Source of the DNA: Hylemonella gracilis str. Niagara R
GTDB lineage: Bacteria; Pseudomonadota; Gammaproteobacteria; Burkholderiales; Burkholderiaceae_C
Direction of reading: 5' to 3'
DNA length: 64,000 bases
Assembly (NCBI RefSeq): GCF_000600295.1
Contig: NZ_JEMG01000001.1
Span: 588,799 to 652,798, forward strand
The position numbers and the translations under genes were made by a program. The notes under the pieces were generated by a model. That model ran no database searches, was not told the DNA's origin, and was given only the letters and a program-made list of their open reading frames with translations. Below, piece by piece: positions 1 to 7,924 of the stretch (the stretch's first letter is position 1; every line of letters begins with the position of its first letter).

Positions 1-563
1 AGCTGACGCCAGAGGAAATCCTGTGCGTTGCCCGGATCACCGGCGACGAAGAGTTGTGTCGTCAGTGAGCCGAAACTGGCGTGCGTGATCTTCAGGTGGA
101 TGTGCGGCGTGCGCCCGGGGTAGGCCACGGGGCGGATGGTGCGAAAGCGCAGTTCGCCGCCAGTCCCGCTGACCGTGGCGCCGTAACCCTGGAAGCCCGG
201 GTCAAAGCGGCCCGGGGTTGCGGACATACTGGGGTGGCGGTAGACGGCCCGTGCGTCGCATTGCCAGATCTCGACCTGGGCGCCGTCGATGGCGCGGCCT
301 TGGCTGTCCTCGACCTGCGCTTCCAGCCCCAGCCCCTCGCCTTGCGCGCGCAGCACGCCGTCCTTGCGGCGCACGGTGGTCAGGTCGGCATCCTGGTCGG
401 GCCACAGCGCACTGTCGGCACGCCAGGCGCGCGGCGGGTAGAACGGCCCCTCAGTCAGGCGGGGCAGCCGCGTGCGCGCCGGTGTGGCGAGCGCGGGCGC
501 GGCCAGGCAGGCGGCGGCAGTCAGGGAGGTGGCGATGAGGTGTCGGCGGCGCATGCGCGGCAT
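1..563 (-). CDS. Intradiol ring-cleavage dioxygenase, secreted, 3' end cut by the window edge
   Basis: The protein resembles the beta-type subunit of protocatechuate 3,4-dioxygenases and related intradiol enzymes, which open catechol-type rings with non-haem Fe(III). Numbering from the ATG at 554, the four expected iron ligands are visible: Tyr105 (after VEIWQCDARAV), Tyr145 and His151/His153 (YPGRTPHIH). The N-terminus is a signal peptide (RRRHLIATSLTAAACLAAPALA), with three arginines that could suit Tat export. An in-frame ATG three codons upstream (563) is used here; 554 is equally possible. About 185 residues are present and the gene runs off position 1. The substrate cannot be told; many exported paralogues of this kind are uncharacterised. 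Confidence 0.8.
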   Translation of the reverse strand, partial: MPRMRRRHLIATSLTAAACLAAPALATPARTRLPRLTEGPFYPPRAWRADSALWPDQDADLTTVRRKDGVLRAQGEGLGLEAQVEDSQGRAIDGAQVEIWQCDARAVYRHPSMSATPGRFDPGFQGYGATVSGTGGELRFRTIRPVAYPGRTPHIHLKITHASFGSLTTQLFVAGDPGNAQDFLWRQ

Positions 564-655
564 TGTGCGCACGCGGACTTTTCCCTGGCCGCATAAGCCT
601 TTCGACCGGTCGCGGCCTGCTGCGGCCAGACGGGCCGGACGGCCGCGTCAGGCCA

Positions 656-1303
656 TCAGATGAGGCTGAGCACCAACCACAGCGCCGTGCCCCACATCAT
701 CAGCGCAACCAGACCATCCAGCGCGCGCCAGACCGCGACCGAGTTCAGCCGGCGGCCCAGCCAGAACAGGGCCAGGCCCAGGCCGACGAACCAGAGCAAC
801 GAGCCGGTGGCCGCGCCCAGGCCGAAGACGGCCGGGCCGGGGCCACCGTTCACGCCATAGGCCAGGGAGGCCGTGCCGATCAGCACCGCCGTGTCCAGCC
901 AGGCGTGCGGGTTGAGCCAGGAGAAAGCCAGCGCGGACAGCACGGCCTGGCGGCGGGTCATGGCCGGGGGCTGGAGGGCGGCGGCGTCCAGGCTCACCGG
1001 TGCGGGGCGCAGGAAACGCAGCATCGCCTGCCAGCCGTAGACCGCCAGGAAGAGCACGCCCGCGCCGACCAGCGCGCCGTGCAACTTGTCAGACAGACCG
1101 CCGAGTTGCGCCAGTCCGAACACGCCCAGGGCGATCAGCACCACGTCAGCCAGAACGCAGATGGCGACGGTCAGGGCCAGGTGCTGGCGCTGCAGGCCCA
1201 TGCGCAGCACATGGGCGTTTTGCGGGCCGATGGCCATGATGAGGGACAGGCTCAGCACCATGCCGGAGAGGAAGGCGGGGGAGACAGGCAGAGCGAAGGA
1301 CAT
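656..1303 (-). CDS. argO: LysE/ArgO-family amino acid exporter
   Basis: A 215-residue inner-membrane protein with about six hydrophobic segments and the LysE-family N-terminal signature (LSLIMAIGPQNAHVLRMG near residues 19-36). The family exports basic amino acids (lysine, arginine and analogues such as canavanine). It is transcribed divergently from an ArgP-type LysR regulator, the usual arrangement for lysE-lysG and argO-argP, with a 228-base AT-rich region between them. Family and context make export of arginine or lysine the best guess; the exact substrate is inferred. Length fits ArgO (about 211 residues). Confidence 0.85.
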   Translation of the reverse strand: MSFALPVSPAFLSGMVLSLSLIMAIGPQNAHVLRMGLQRQHLALTVAICVLADVVLIALGVFGLAQLGGLSDKLHGALVGAGVLFLAVYGWQAMLRFLRPAPVSLDAAALQPPAMTRRQAVLSALAFSWLNPHAWLDTAVLIGTASLAYGVNGGPGPAVFGLGAATGSLLWFVGLGLALFWLGRRLNSVAVWRALDGLVALMMWGTALWLVLSLI

Positions 1304-1398
1304 GAGGACACCTGAAGGACAAGTCGGCGCTTGAGCAAGGAACGCCGAGAGCAGCGGCGGAAAACGATGGGTTGCAGTATGTCCTTGTCTTTGCTTTT

Positions 1399-1445
1399 GT
1401 TTAATACTTTTAACTTAAACTTAGTAAACTCAATAATTAATTGAG
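1399..1445. promoter_or_regulatory. AT-rich divergent control region with inverted repeats (argO/argP)
   Basis: The interval between the exporter and the regulator is much richer in A and T than its surroundings. It holds a perfect inverted repeat CTCAAT-AATTA-ATTGAG (1429-1445) and a wider GTTTA (1399-1403) / TAAAC (1425-1429) pair. Such dyads between a LysR-type regulator and its divergent target are the expected place for regulator binding. Binding by the adjacent ArgP-like protein is inferred. Confidence 0.45.
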
Positions 1446-1531
1446 CGATTGCGGCTTTGAGGACATCTCTGTTCTGCCGACCGCTTCCTTCTTGTTGCTT
1501 TGTTCGTCGCTGTTTTGTCAGGAGCTTGACC

Positions 1532-2449
1532 ATGCTGGACGCCAAACAACTGGACGCCCTGGCCGCCGTGGTCGAACACGGCGGTTTCGGCCCTGCCGCG
1601 CAGGCCCTGCACCTCACGTTGGCGGCAGTGTCCCTGCGCATCAAGTCGCTGGAGGCCGAGCTGGGCCGGCGTCTGCTGGTGCGGGGCAAGACGGTGCGCG
1701 CCACGGCGGCTGGGCAGGCCCTGCTGGCGCATGTGAAGCAGGTGCGTGCCATGGAAGCCGACCTGCTGGCCAATTTGCAGGGCGTGGGCAGCGTGGACGG
1801 CGGGACGGGCAGCCGCGCCTGGCAGACCCTGCCGGTGGCCATCAACGCCGATTCGGTGGCGAGCTGGTTTTTACCCGGCGTCGCGCCGGTGCTGGCGCGC
1901 CAGCGCCTGCTGCTCGACATCATGATCGACGACCAGGACCACACGCACGACGCGCTCAAGAGCGGGGACGTGCTGGGCTGTGTCACTACCCTGGTCGCGC
2001 CCCTGCGCGGCTGCCTGGCCGAGCCGCTGGGCGTGCTGCGCTACCACGGCGTGGCCGCACCCGCTCTGGCGCGGGCATGCCGCGACCGCAAGGGACAGCT
2101 GTCCATCCACCAGCTGCTGGCGCAGCCGGCCGTCATCTTCAACCGCAAGGACGCGCTGCAGGACACCTACCTGGAGCAGCATTTCGGCCTGCGCCAGCCG
2201 CCCTACCCGCGCCACTACGCGCCCTCGGTGGAAGCCTTCGACACCGCCATCGCCCTGGGCCTGGGCTGGGGCATGGTGCCGGCCCACACGCTGGCGGCCC
2301 GGCGGGACAAGCCGGAAGGCGCCTTCGAGGAACTGCTGCCCGGCGCGACGGTGGATGTGGCTTTGTACTGGCAACACTGGGCACGTGAATCCCCCTCGGC
2401 GCAGATGTTGACGGCGGCCGTGAAGCAGGCGGCGCGCAAGCTGGATTGA
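1532..2449 (+). CDS. argP: LysR-family regulator of the ArgP (LysG) type
   Basis: A 305-residue LysR-type regulator. The N-terminal winged helix-turn-helix (residues 1-60, MLDAKQLDALAAVVEHGGFG then LAAVSLRIKSLE) and the two-lobed effector domain have the ArgP/LysG character. In these families lysine or arginine binding controls transcription of the divergent exporter. The ATG at 1532 follows a clear ribosome site (AGGAGC, 1520-1525). An upstream in-frame extension exists but has no ribosome site and a poor N-terminus. Position head-to-head with a LysE/ArgO exporter supports the call. Confidence 0.85.
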   Translation: MLDAKQLDALAAVVEHGGFGPAAQALHLTLAAVSLRIKSLEAELGRRLLVRGKTVRATAAGQALLAHVKQVRAMEADLLANLQGVGSVDGGTGSRAWQTLPVAINADSVASWFLPGVAPVLARQRLLLDIMIDDQDHTHDALKSGDVLGCVTTLVAPLRGCLAEPLGVLRYHGVAAPALARACRDRKGQLSIHQLLAQPAVIFNRKDALQDTYLEQHFGLRQPPYPRHYAPSVEAFDTAIALGLGWGMVPAHTLAARRDKPEGAFEELLPGATVDVALYWQHWARESPSAQMLTAAVKQAARKLD

Positions 2450-2776
2450 GGGTGCTCAGCCTCAAAAAGAACCCCGCCGGGCTGGAGGAGGAGTGGGAGG
2501 AGTGCCGCGGCGGGGGTCAAGGACAGAAGCGGCTCAGGCCATATTCGGGGAGAAACAGGCACTGAACCGGTGCACAGCATAGGTGCTTGGCGCAGCGGCG
2601 GAAGGGATGGCCTGTTTTGATTGTGTGCCGTTTGGTGGCGCCAGGGGGCCATCCCCGGGCAGGCTGCGCTGTTGCGGCGACGCAATGTGTCCATTGGTAA
2701 GGTGGGTGTGTGTTGGGCACAGAAGGGGTGCTCCGCAGCGAGCGTGCAGGGGTGGGGTCAGTAGAATCACTCCCCT
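2450..2776. other. Gene-free interval between argP and argS
   Basis: No convincing gene is seen in these 327 bases. The only structure noted is a long-range dyad, CCCCGCCG (2472-2479) with CGGCGGGG (2508-2515). Read on the minus strand it is followed by a T-rich run (TTCTTTTT), so it could be a weak terminator for a minus-strand transcript, but the 28-base loop makes this doubtful. The argS promoter presumably lies in the right half. Confidence 0.4.
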
Positions 2777-4471
2777 ATGTTGTCCGTCAAAAACGAGCTG
2801 CTCCAGACCCTGTCCATCGTGCTGGAACAGCTGCTGCCCGGCGCGGGTGCTCGCGCCGCGTTCGAATCCCCCAAACTGGCCGAGCATGGCGACCTGGCCA
2901 CCACCGCCGCCATGCAGATTGCCAAAGCGCTCAAGCAGCCACCGCGCCAGGTCGCCGAGGAACTGCGGCGCGCCTTGCTGGCCACGCCCGCCTTCGCCAT
3001 CTGGGTGGAGGCGCTGGAAATCGCCGGGCCGGGTTTCATCAACATCCGGCTCAAGCCCGCCGCCAAGCAGGAAATCGTGCGCGAGGTGCTGGGCGCGGGG
3101 CCGCGCTACGGCCATCGGGCGCCGCAACTGGAAAAAGGTCAGCGCATGATGGTGGAGTTCGTCTCCGCCAATCCGACCGGCCCCCTGCACGTGGGCCATG
3201 GCCGCCAGGCGGCGCTGGGCGATGCGATCTCCAACCTCTACGCCACTCAGGGCTGGGAGGTCTACCGCGAGTTCTATTACAACGACGCGGGCGTGCAGAT
3301 CCAGACGCTGGCGGTCAGCGTGCAGGCGCGCGCGCGCGGCCTCAAGCCCGGTGACGCGGGCTGGCCCGAGAGTGCCTACAACGGTGACTACATCGCCGAC
3401 ATCGCTGCCGACTTCATGGCCGGCAAGACCGTGCAGGCCGATGACCGCAGCTACACGGCCAGCGGCAAGGTGGACGACCTCGATGGGATGCGCCTGTTCG
3501 CCGTGGCGTACCTGCGCCATGAACAAGACCTGGATTTGCAAGCCTTCAACCTGCGCTTCGACAACTACTACCTGGAGTCCAGCCTCTACACGAGTGGCCG
3601 GGTGGACGCGGCAGTTGAAAAGCTGCGCGCCGCCGGCAAGACTTACGAGCAAGATGGTGCGCTCTGGCTGCGCAGCACCGACTATGGTGATGACAAGGAC
3701 CGCGTCATGCGCAAGGGTGACGGCAGCTACACCTACTTCGTGCCGGACGTGGCCTACCACATCAGCAAGTGGGAGCGCGGCTTCCAGAAGGTCGTCAACA
3801 TCCAGGGCACGGACCACCACGGCACCATCGCCCGCGTCCGTGCCGGCCTGCAGGCCGCTGGCGTCGGCATCCCCGAGGGCTACCCCGACTACGTGCTGCA
3901 CACCATGGTGCGCGTGGTGCGCGGCGGCGAAGAGGTGAAGATCAGCAAGCGCGCGGGCAGCTACGTCACGCTGCGCGACTTGATCGAATGGACCAGCAAG
4001 GATGCCGTGCGCTTCTTCCTGCTCAGCCGCAAGCCCGACACGGAGTACACCTTCGACGTCGATCTTGCGGTTCAGAAGAACAACGACAACCCTGTCTACT
4101 ACGTGCAGTACGCGCATGCGCGCATCTGCTCGGTGCTGGCGACGTGGAAGGACAAGGACGGCGGCGACCCGGCCACCCTGCGCGAAGCCGATCTGGCCGC
4201 GCTGGACACGCCGGCCGCGCATGCGCTGATGCTCAAGCTGGCCCAGTACCCGGACATGCTGACTGGCGCCGCCAAGGATTTCGCCCCGCACGATGTGGCT
4301 TTTTACCTGCGCGATCTCGCCGCCAGTTACCACAGCTACTATGATGCCGAGCGCATTCTGGTGGAGGACGAGGCCGTCAAGCGCGCCCGCCTGGCCCTGG
4401 TGGCCGCCACCGCGCAGGTGCTGCGCAACGGCTTGGCCGTGCTGGGCGTGAGCGCTCCCGAGAAGATGTAA
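2777..4471 (+). CDS. argS: Arginyl-tRNA synthetase
   Basis: Charges tRNA-Arg with arginine in the cytoplasm. The 564 residues fit the family (E. coli 577). The N-terminal additive domain covers about residues 1-110. The class I HIGH motif appears as HVGHGR inside [12 protein letters not shown], and the KMSKS-equivalent loop as [14 protein letters not shown], a form typical of ArgRS. The alpha-helical anticodon-binding domain closes the protein (YSSY/HARI-type region followed by [11 protein letters not shown]). It stands as the first gene of a short co-directional group with the SPOR-domain gene and dsbA. Confidence 0.97.
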   Translation: MLSVKNELLQTLSIVLEQLLPGAGARAAFESPKLAEHGDLATTAAMQIAKALKQPPRQVAEELRRALLATPAFAIWVEALEIAGPGFINIRLKPAAKQEIVREVLGAGPRYGHRAPQLEKGQRMMVEFVSANPTGPLHVGHGRQAALGDAISNLYATQGWEVYREFYYNDAGVQIQTLAVSVQARARGLKPGDAGWPESAYNGDYIADIAADFMAGKTVQADDRSYTASGKVDDLDGMRLFAVAYLRHEQDLDLQAFNLRFDNYYLESSLYTSGRVDAAVEKLRAAGKTYEQDGALWLRSTDYGDDKDRVMRKGDGSYTYFVPDVAYHISKWERGFQKVVNIQGTDHHGTIARVRAGLQAAGVGIPEGYPDYVLHTMVRVVRGGEEVKISKRAGSYVTLRDLIEWTSKDAVRFFLLSRKPDTEYTFDVDLAVQKNNDNPVYYVQYAHARICSVLATWKDKDGGDPATLREADLAALDTPAAHALMLKLAQYPDMLTGAAKDFAPHDVAFYLRDLAASYHSYYDAERILVEDEAVKRARLALVAATAQVLRNGLAVLGVSAPEKM

Positions 4472-4545
4472 GCGCGGCGGCGCTGGTTGTTCCGTCCGCA
4501 CTGCATCCCATCTTCATTGAATTTTCTCCAACCCATTCCTGCGAT

Positions 4546-5121
4546 ATGAACAAGCAACGCGGCAGCACGCTACTCGGTTTCATCATCGGCGTTGTCGTCG
4601 GCCTGGCCGTGGCCCTGCTGGTCGCGCTGTACGTGACCAAGACGCCTGTGCCCTTCATGAACAAGGGCCAGAACCGCACGCCCGAACAGGACGCGGCCGA
4701 GCAGGAGCGCAACAAGGACTGGAAGCCCAACGCGCCCTTGGCCACCAAGACCCGTCCCGCCCCGGCACCGGCCGAGCCCGAGACACCCGCGCCCGTGACG
4801 GCGCCGGCCAAGTCGACTGACCCCTTGGGCGACCTGGCGCGTGCCAAGATCAGCGAGGACAACAAGGCCGCCAATCCCAACACCCTGGCCTATTTCATTC
4901 AAGTCGGGGCCTATTACAAGCCCGAGGACGCCGAGGCCCAGCGCGCGCGTCTTTCCCTGTCCGGCGTGCAGGCGCGCGTCTTGCGCGCGGAGGACGCGTC
5001 CGGCCGCCAGATCTACCGCGTGCGCGTGGGTCCTTACGAACGCAAGGAAGACGCCGATCGCGCCGAGAGCCAGCTCAAGGCCGCTGGCCAGCAGACCGCC
5101 CAGGTGCGCGGCCAGCGTTGA
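4546..5121 (+). CDS. SPOR-domain membrane protein (FtsN-like)
   Basis: A 191-residue bitopic inner-membrane protein: short cytoplasmic N-terminus, one transmembrane helix (about residues 9-29, LLGFIIGVVVGLAVALLVAL), a proline/alanine-rich periplasmic linker (about 55-95) and a C-terminal SPOR domain (about 112-185, from AYFIQVGAYYKPEDAEAQ to VRVGPYERKEDADRAE). SPOR domains bind denuded peptidoglycan at the division septum. Position downstream of argS is the common place for this gene in Burkholderiales. It may act as an FtsN-type division protein, but only the architecture supports this. Confidence 0.85.
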   Translation: MNKQRGSTLLGFIIGVVVGLAVALLVALYVTKTPVPFMNKGQNRTPEQDAAEQERNKDWKPNAPLATKTRPAPAPAEPETPAPVTAPAKSTDPLGDLARAKISEDNKAANPNTLAYFIQVGAYYKPEDAEAQRARLSLSGVQARVLRAEDASGRQIYRVRVGPYERKEDADRAESQLKAAGQQTAQVRGQR

Positions 5122-5191
5122 GCGCGGCAGACCACCCGCCGTCCCCCAGCGCCGTCCCATCAACGAAATCGCGACCAGGAGTCCCAACACC

Positions 5192-5860
5192 ATGCAACGC
5201 CGTGAATTCACCCGCGCCCTGACCGCCGCCGGACTGGGCAGTGCCGTCGCCTTGCCGGCCACCTTTCCCCTGAGCGCATCGGCCCAGGTCTCGGGCTTCG
5301 AAAGCGGCCGCGACTACCTGCCGCTCAAGCAGGCCGCGCCCGTGGAAACGGCACCGGGCCAGATCGAGGTGGTGGAGTTCTTTTCCTATTACTGCCCGCA
5401 TTGCAATGCCTTCGAACCCACGCTCGAAGCCTGGAGTCGCCGCCTGCCCAAGGACGTGGTGCTGCGTCGTGTGCCCGTGGCCTTCGTGGGGCCGCGCCCG
5501 GAAACCCGCCAGCGGCTGTTCTACGCGCTCGAAGCCCTGGGCCAGTTGAACCAGTTGCACGCCAAGGTGTTCCGCGCCGTCCACATTGACCGCCAGCGTC
5601 TGGAAGATCCGGCCGGCATCGCCGACTGGCTCGCGACCCAGGGGGTGGACAAGAAACAGTTCACGGACGCCTACAACTCCTTCAGCGTCGCGGCCAAGGT
5701 CGGGCGCGCCAACCAGCTGGTGAGCGCCTACCAAGTCGACGGCGTGCCGGCCCTGGGCGTGGCGGGCCGGTATTACACCGATGCATCGCTCACGCGCAGC
5801 ATGGACCGGTCGCTGCAGGTTGTTGACTACCTCGCGGGCGAAGTCAAGAAAGGCCGCTGA
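5192..5860 (+). CDS. dsbA: DsbA-type thiol:disulfide interchange protein with Tat-like signal
   Basis: A 222-residue periplasmic oxidoreductase that introduces disulfide bonds into exported proteins. The thioredoxin-fold active site is C68-P-H-C71 in FFSYYCPHCNAFEP, the DsbA signature, and the cis-proline loop is VDGVPALGVAGRYYT. The start ATG at 5192 is preceded by AGGAG (5177-5181). The N-terminus reads MQRREFTRALTAAGLG, matching the twin-arginine pattern RRxFxxxL ahead of a hydrophobic stretch and ASAQ cleavage site. E. coli DsbA uses the SRP/Sec route, so the Tat-like signal is notable, although it may still be Sec-compatible. Confidence 0.9.
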   Translation: MQRREFTRALTAAGLGSAVALPATFPLSASAQVSGFESGRDYLPLKQAAPVETAPGQIEVVEFFSYYCPHCNAFEPTLEAWSRRLPKDVVLRRVPVAFVGPRPETRQRLFYALEALGQLNQLHAKVFRAVHIDRQRLEDPAGIADWLATQGVDKKQFTDAYNSFSVAAKVGRANQLVSAYQVDGVPALGVAGRYYTDASLTRSMDRSLQVVDYLAGEVKKGR

Positions 5861-5966
5861 CGCGGCGCCTGCCCACGCCAGCGCGAGGGCAAGGGGCGTG
5901 CAGGGTCGGATCTGAACTTTCACAGTCCCGTAGGTTCATCCGAGTTCCCAGAAGGAAACACCGCGC

Positions 5967-6833
5967 ATGGCCTCTGTTCCCCGTGCCGCCGCAGTGCTGG
6001 TGCGCATCGTGCGCGCCGAAGGGTCGGCCCCGCGCGAAGTGGGCGCCTGGATGTTGGTCAAGCCGCAGGCGGCTGCCGATGCTGGGGATCATGAATCGAC
6101 CGAACCGATCCATGGGGTGACGGGCACCATCGGCGGCGGACACTTGGAGTTCGAAGCCATCGCCCACGCCCGAGCCCTGCTGGCCGGCAGGGCCGCGTTG
6201 TCCGATGAAGCGCAACGCCAGGCCCTGGGCCCCAGTCTGGGCCAATGCTGCGGGGGCGTGGTCTGGTTGCGCTACGAACTGCTGGACGCCAACGAGGCAG
6301 AGCACTTGCCTGCGCGTTTGGACGCCGACCCCGCAACGCTGCCGGTGGCGCTGTTTGGCGGAGGGCATGTGGGCCAGGCCTTGGCCCGGCAGTTGGCCGG
6401 TCTGCCGTTCGCGCTGCACTGGATCGACAGCCGGGAAGGCATATTTCCCACCGACATCGTGGCGAGCGCCGGGCGTCTGCGTTGTGAACATTCGGAGCCC
6501 GTGCAAGCCGCCGTACCCGCGCTGGCGCCCGGCAGCGCCGTGCTCATCATGAGTTTCAGCCACGCGGAAGACTTGGATATCCTGGCCGCATGTCTGAAGC
6601 GCGTGCGCAGTCAGGATGATCTGCCTTACATCGGTCTGATCGGCAGCCGGACCAAGTGGGCGACCTTTCGCCACCGACTGTTGGCGCGCGGGTTCGACGA
6701 GGCGGATCTCGCCCACGTCACCTGCCCCATCGGCGTGCCGGGCATCGCCGACGCCTTGCGCAAACGCCCCGAGGTGATCGCGGTGGCGGTGGCGGCGCAG
6801 TTGCTGCAGCTGCCCGGCTGGCCTCCGCGCTGA
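5967..6833 (+). CDS. xdhC: XdhC, molybdenum cofactor insertase for xanthine dehydrogenase
   Basis: XdhC binds molybdenum cofactor, helps its sulfuration and inserts it into XdhB. The 288 residues show the conserved GQCCGG motif (near residue 92) and a Rossmann-type segment (ALFGGGHVGQALARQL) typical of the XdhC/CoxI family, ending with the conserved CPIGVPGIADALRKRPEVIAVAV-type region. The ATG at 5967 follows GAAGGAAA (5951-5958). It lies alone, about 11 kb from and opposite in strand to xdhAB in this window, whereas xdhC usually sits directly after xdhB. Confidence 0.92.
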   Translation: MASVPRAAAVLVRIVRAEGSAPREVGAWMLVKPQAAADAGDHESTEPIHGVTGTIGGGHLEFEAIAHARALLAGRAALSDEAQRQALGPSLGQCCGGVVWLRYELLDANEAEHLPARLDADPATLPVALFGGGHVGQALARQLAGLPFALHWIDSREGIFPTDIVASAGRLRCEHSEPVQAAVPALAPGSAVLIMSFSHAEDLDILAACLKRVRSQDDLPYIGLIGSRTKWATFRHRLLARGFDEADLAHVTCPIGVPGIADALRKRPEVIAVAVAAQLLQLPGWPPR

Positions 6834-6865
6834 GGGCGCGCCCCGGGCACGGGGCGCGGTTCGGC

Positions 6866-7510
6866 TCAGCCGCCGAACAGGCTCTTCTTGCGGGTCTTGC
6901 GGATTTCCTTCTCGCTCTGGAACTCCACGATGCCGCTTTCGATGTTGGACAGCTTGAGCGTGAACTTGTAGTACACGTCGCGCGTCGAGCCGGCTGACTT
7001 GGTGATGGAGGCCAGGTTGCCGTAGAGCATGAACTTGGCGCCCAGCTGGCGGCCCATCTGCGCGGCCTTGGTCTCGTCCACCAGGCCGCTGTTGCGTTGG
7101 TAGTCCAACTGCTTCTGGACCGCGTCCATGCGGCTCATGTCCACGAAGCGGAAGCGGCGGGAATTCAGCAGCTTGGTCGAGATGGTGTCAGTGATGGACT
7201 CGGTGTCGATGTGCTCGATCGTCTTGTTCTTGATGCTCTCAATGAACAAGATCGGGCGTTCGCCATTCGGCGCGATGTCGCGCATCGCGGGCGAGGACAG
7301 CAGATCGTCCACCATCTTCTCGGCGATCATTTGCAGATCGCTGGAGCCGAAATCGGTGTTCACGGTTTCCACGCCGGTGGCGTCGCCGTATTCCACCTTG
7401 GAGGCGCAGCCGGACAGGCCAAGCAGGCCCAGCGCGGCGACGGCCAGCAGGGCCGTGGAGGCAGAGGTTTTCAGTTTGTTGGCAAGGATGAGGTTCATGG
7501 GGAGGCTCAC
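6866..7510 (-). CDS. lpoB: Penicillin-binding protein activator LpoB-like lipoprotein
   Basis: A 214-residue outer-membrane lipoprotein; the lipobox is LSGC with the lipidated Cys at residue 35. The body matches the LpoB/PBP activator family, which stimulates the peptidoglycan synthase PBP1b in E. coli (IKNKTIEHIDTESITDTI, then GRQLGAKFMLYGNLASIT). The start used is the GTG at 7510, which overlaps the preceding gene's stop as GTGA and has AGGA nine bases upstream; the ATG at 7498 lacks a ribosome site. Translational coupling to ycfL is therefore likely. Activity on a PBP1b homologue is inferred from the family. Confidence 0.88.
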   Translation of the reverse strand: MSLPMNLILANKLKTSASTALLAVAALGLLGLSGCASKVEYGDATGVETVNTDFGSSDLQMIAEKMVDDLLSSPAMRDIAPNGERPILFIESIKNKTIEHIDTESITDTISTKLLNSRRFRFVDMSRMDAVQKQLDYQRNSGLVDETKAAQMGRQLGAKFMLYGNLASITKSAGSTRDVYYKFTLKLSNIESGIVEFQSEKEIRKTRKKSLFGG

Positions 7511-7914
7511 TTCGTGATTTCCTGCGGTTCGCGGATCTGGATTTGGAAGCGGCGTGCACGGTCAAAAGGTGCCGTGCCGGTGACCGTCATGCGGTCCTTG
7601 CCCGCCAGCTTGGCCGGCCGCCAGGGGCGATCGGTTTCGTCCAGCGGCACGCCTTCGGTGTCCAGCCAGACGAACTTGTATTCGAACTTCAGTTCCTTGC
7701 GGCTGTCATTGACCAATACGGCACGCGCCAACGGCAAGCCGCCCTCGACCAGTGAGAGGGATGTTTTTTCGACCTCAATGTCGTCCTCGAAAGCGCCTCC
7801 GCGGTAGTCAATCAGCGTGGATGAACCGCAGGCGGCCAGCAGCAGGCTCAAGAGCAAGGGCAGGCCGACGCGTCCGGCGCCCGCCAGAAAGGGAAAGAAC
7901 AGGACTTGTTTCAT
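7507..7914 (-). CDS. ycfL: YcfL-family lipoprotein
   Basis: A 135-residue predicted lipoprotein with a long signal peptide ending in LLAAC (Cys29) and a beta-rich DUF1425/YcfL domain (SLSLVEGGLPLARAVLVNDS, then YKFVWLDTEGVPLD). In E. coli ycfL directly precedes lpoB, and the same pair occurs here with overlapping stop and start codons. The molecular role of YcfL is not established. A link to cell-wall synthesis through LpoB is contextual. Confidence 0.85.
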   Translation of the reverse strand: MKQVLFFPFLAGAGRVGLPLLLSLLLAACGSSTLIDYRGGAFEDDIEVEKTSLSLVEGGLPLARAVLVNDSRKELKFEYKFVWLDTEGVPLDETDRPWRPAKLAGKDRMTVTGTAPFDRARRFQIQIREPQEITK

Positions 7915-7924
7915 GGTGACTCCA

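Noticed and set aside
2517..2720. A 67-codon minus-strand frame with a terminator-like dyad after it
   Set aside because: The codon pattern and composition look non-coding, and the dyad has a 28-base loop, so neither gene nor terminator is convincing.
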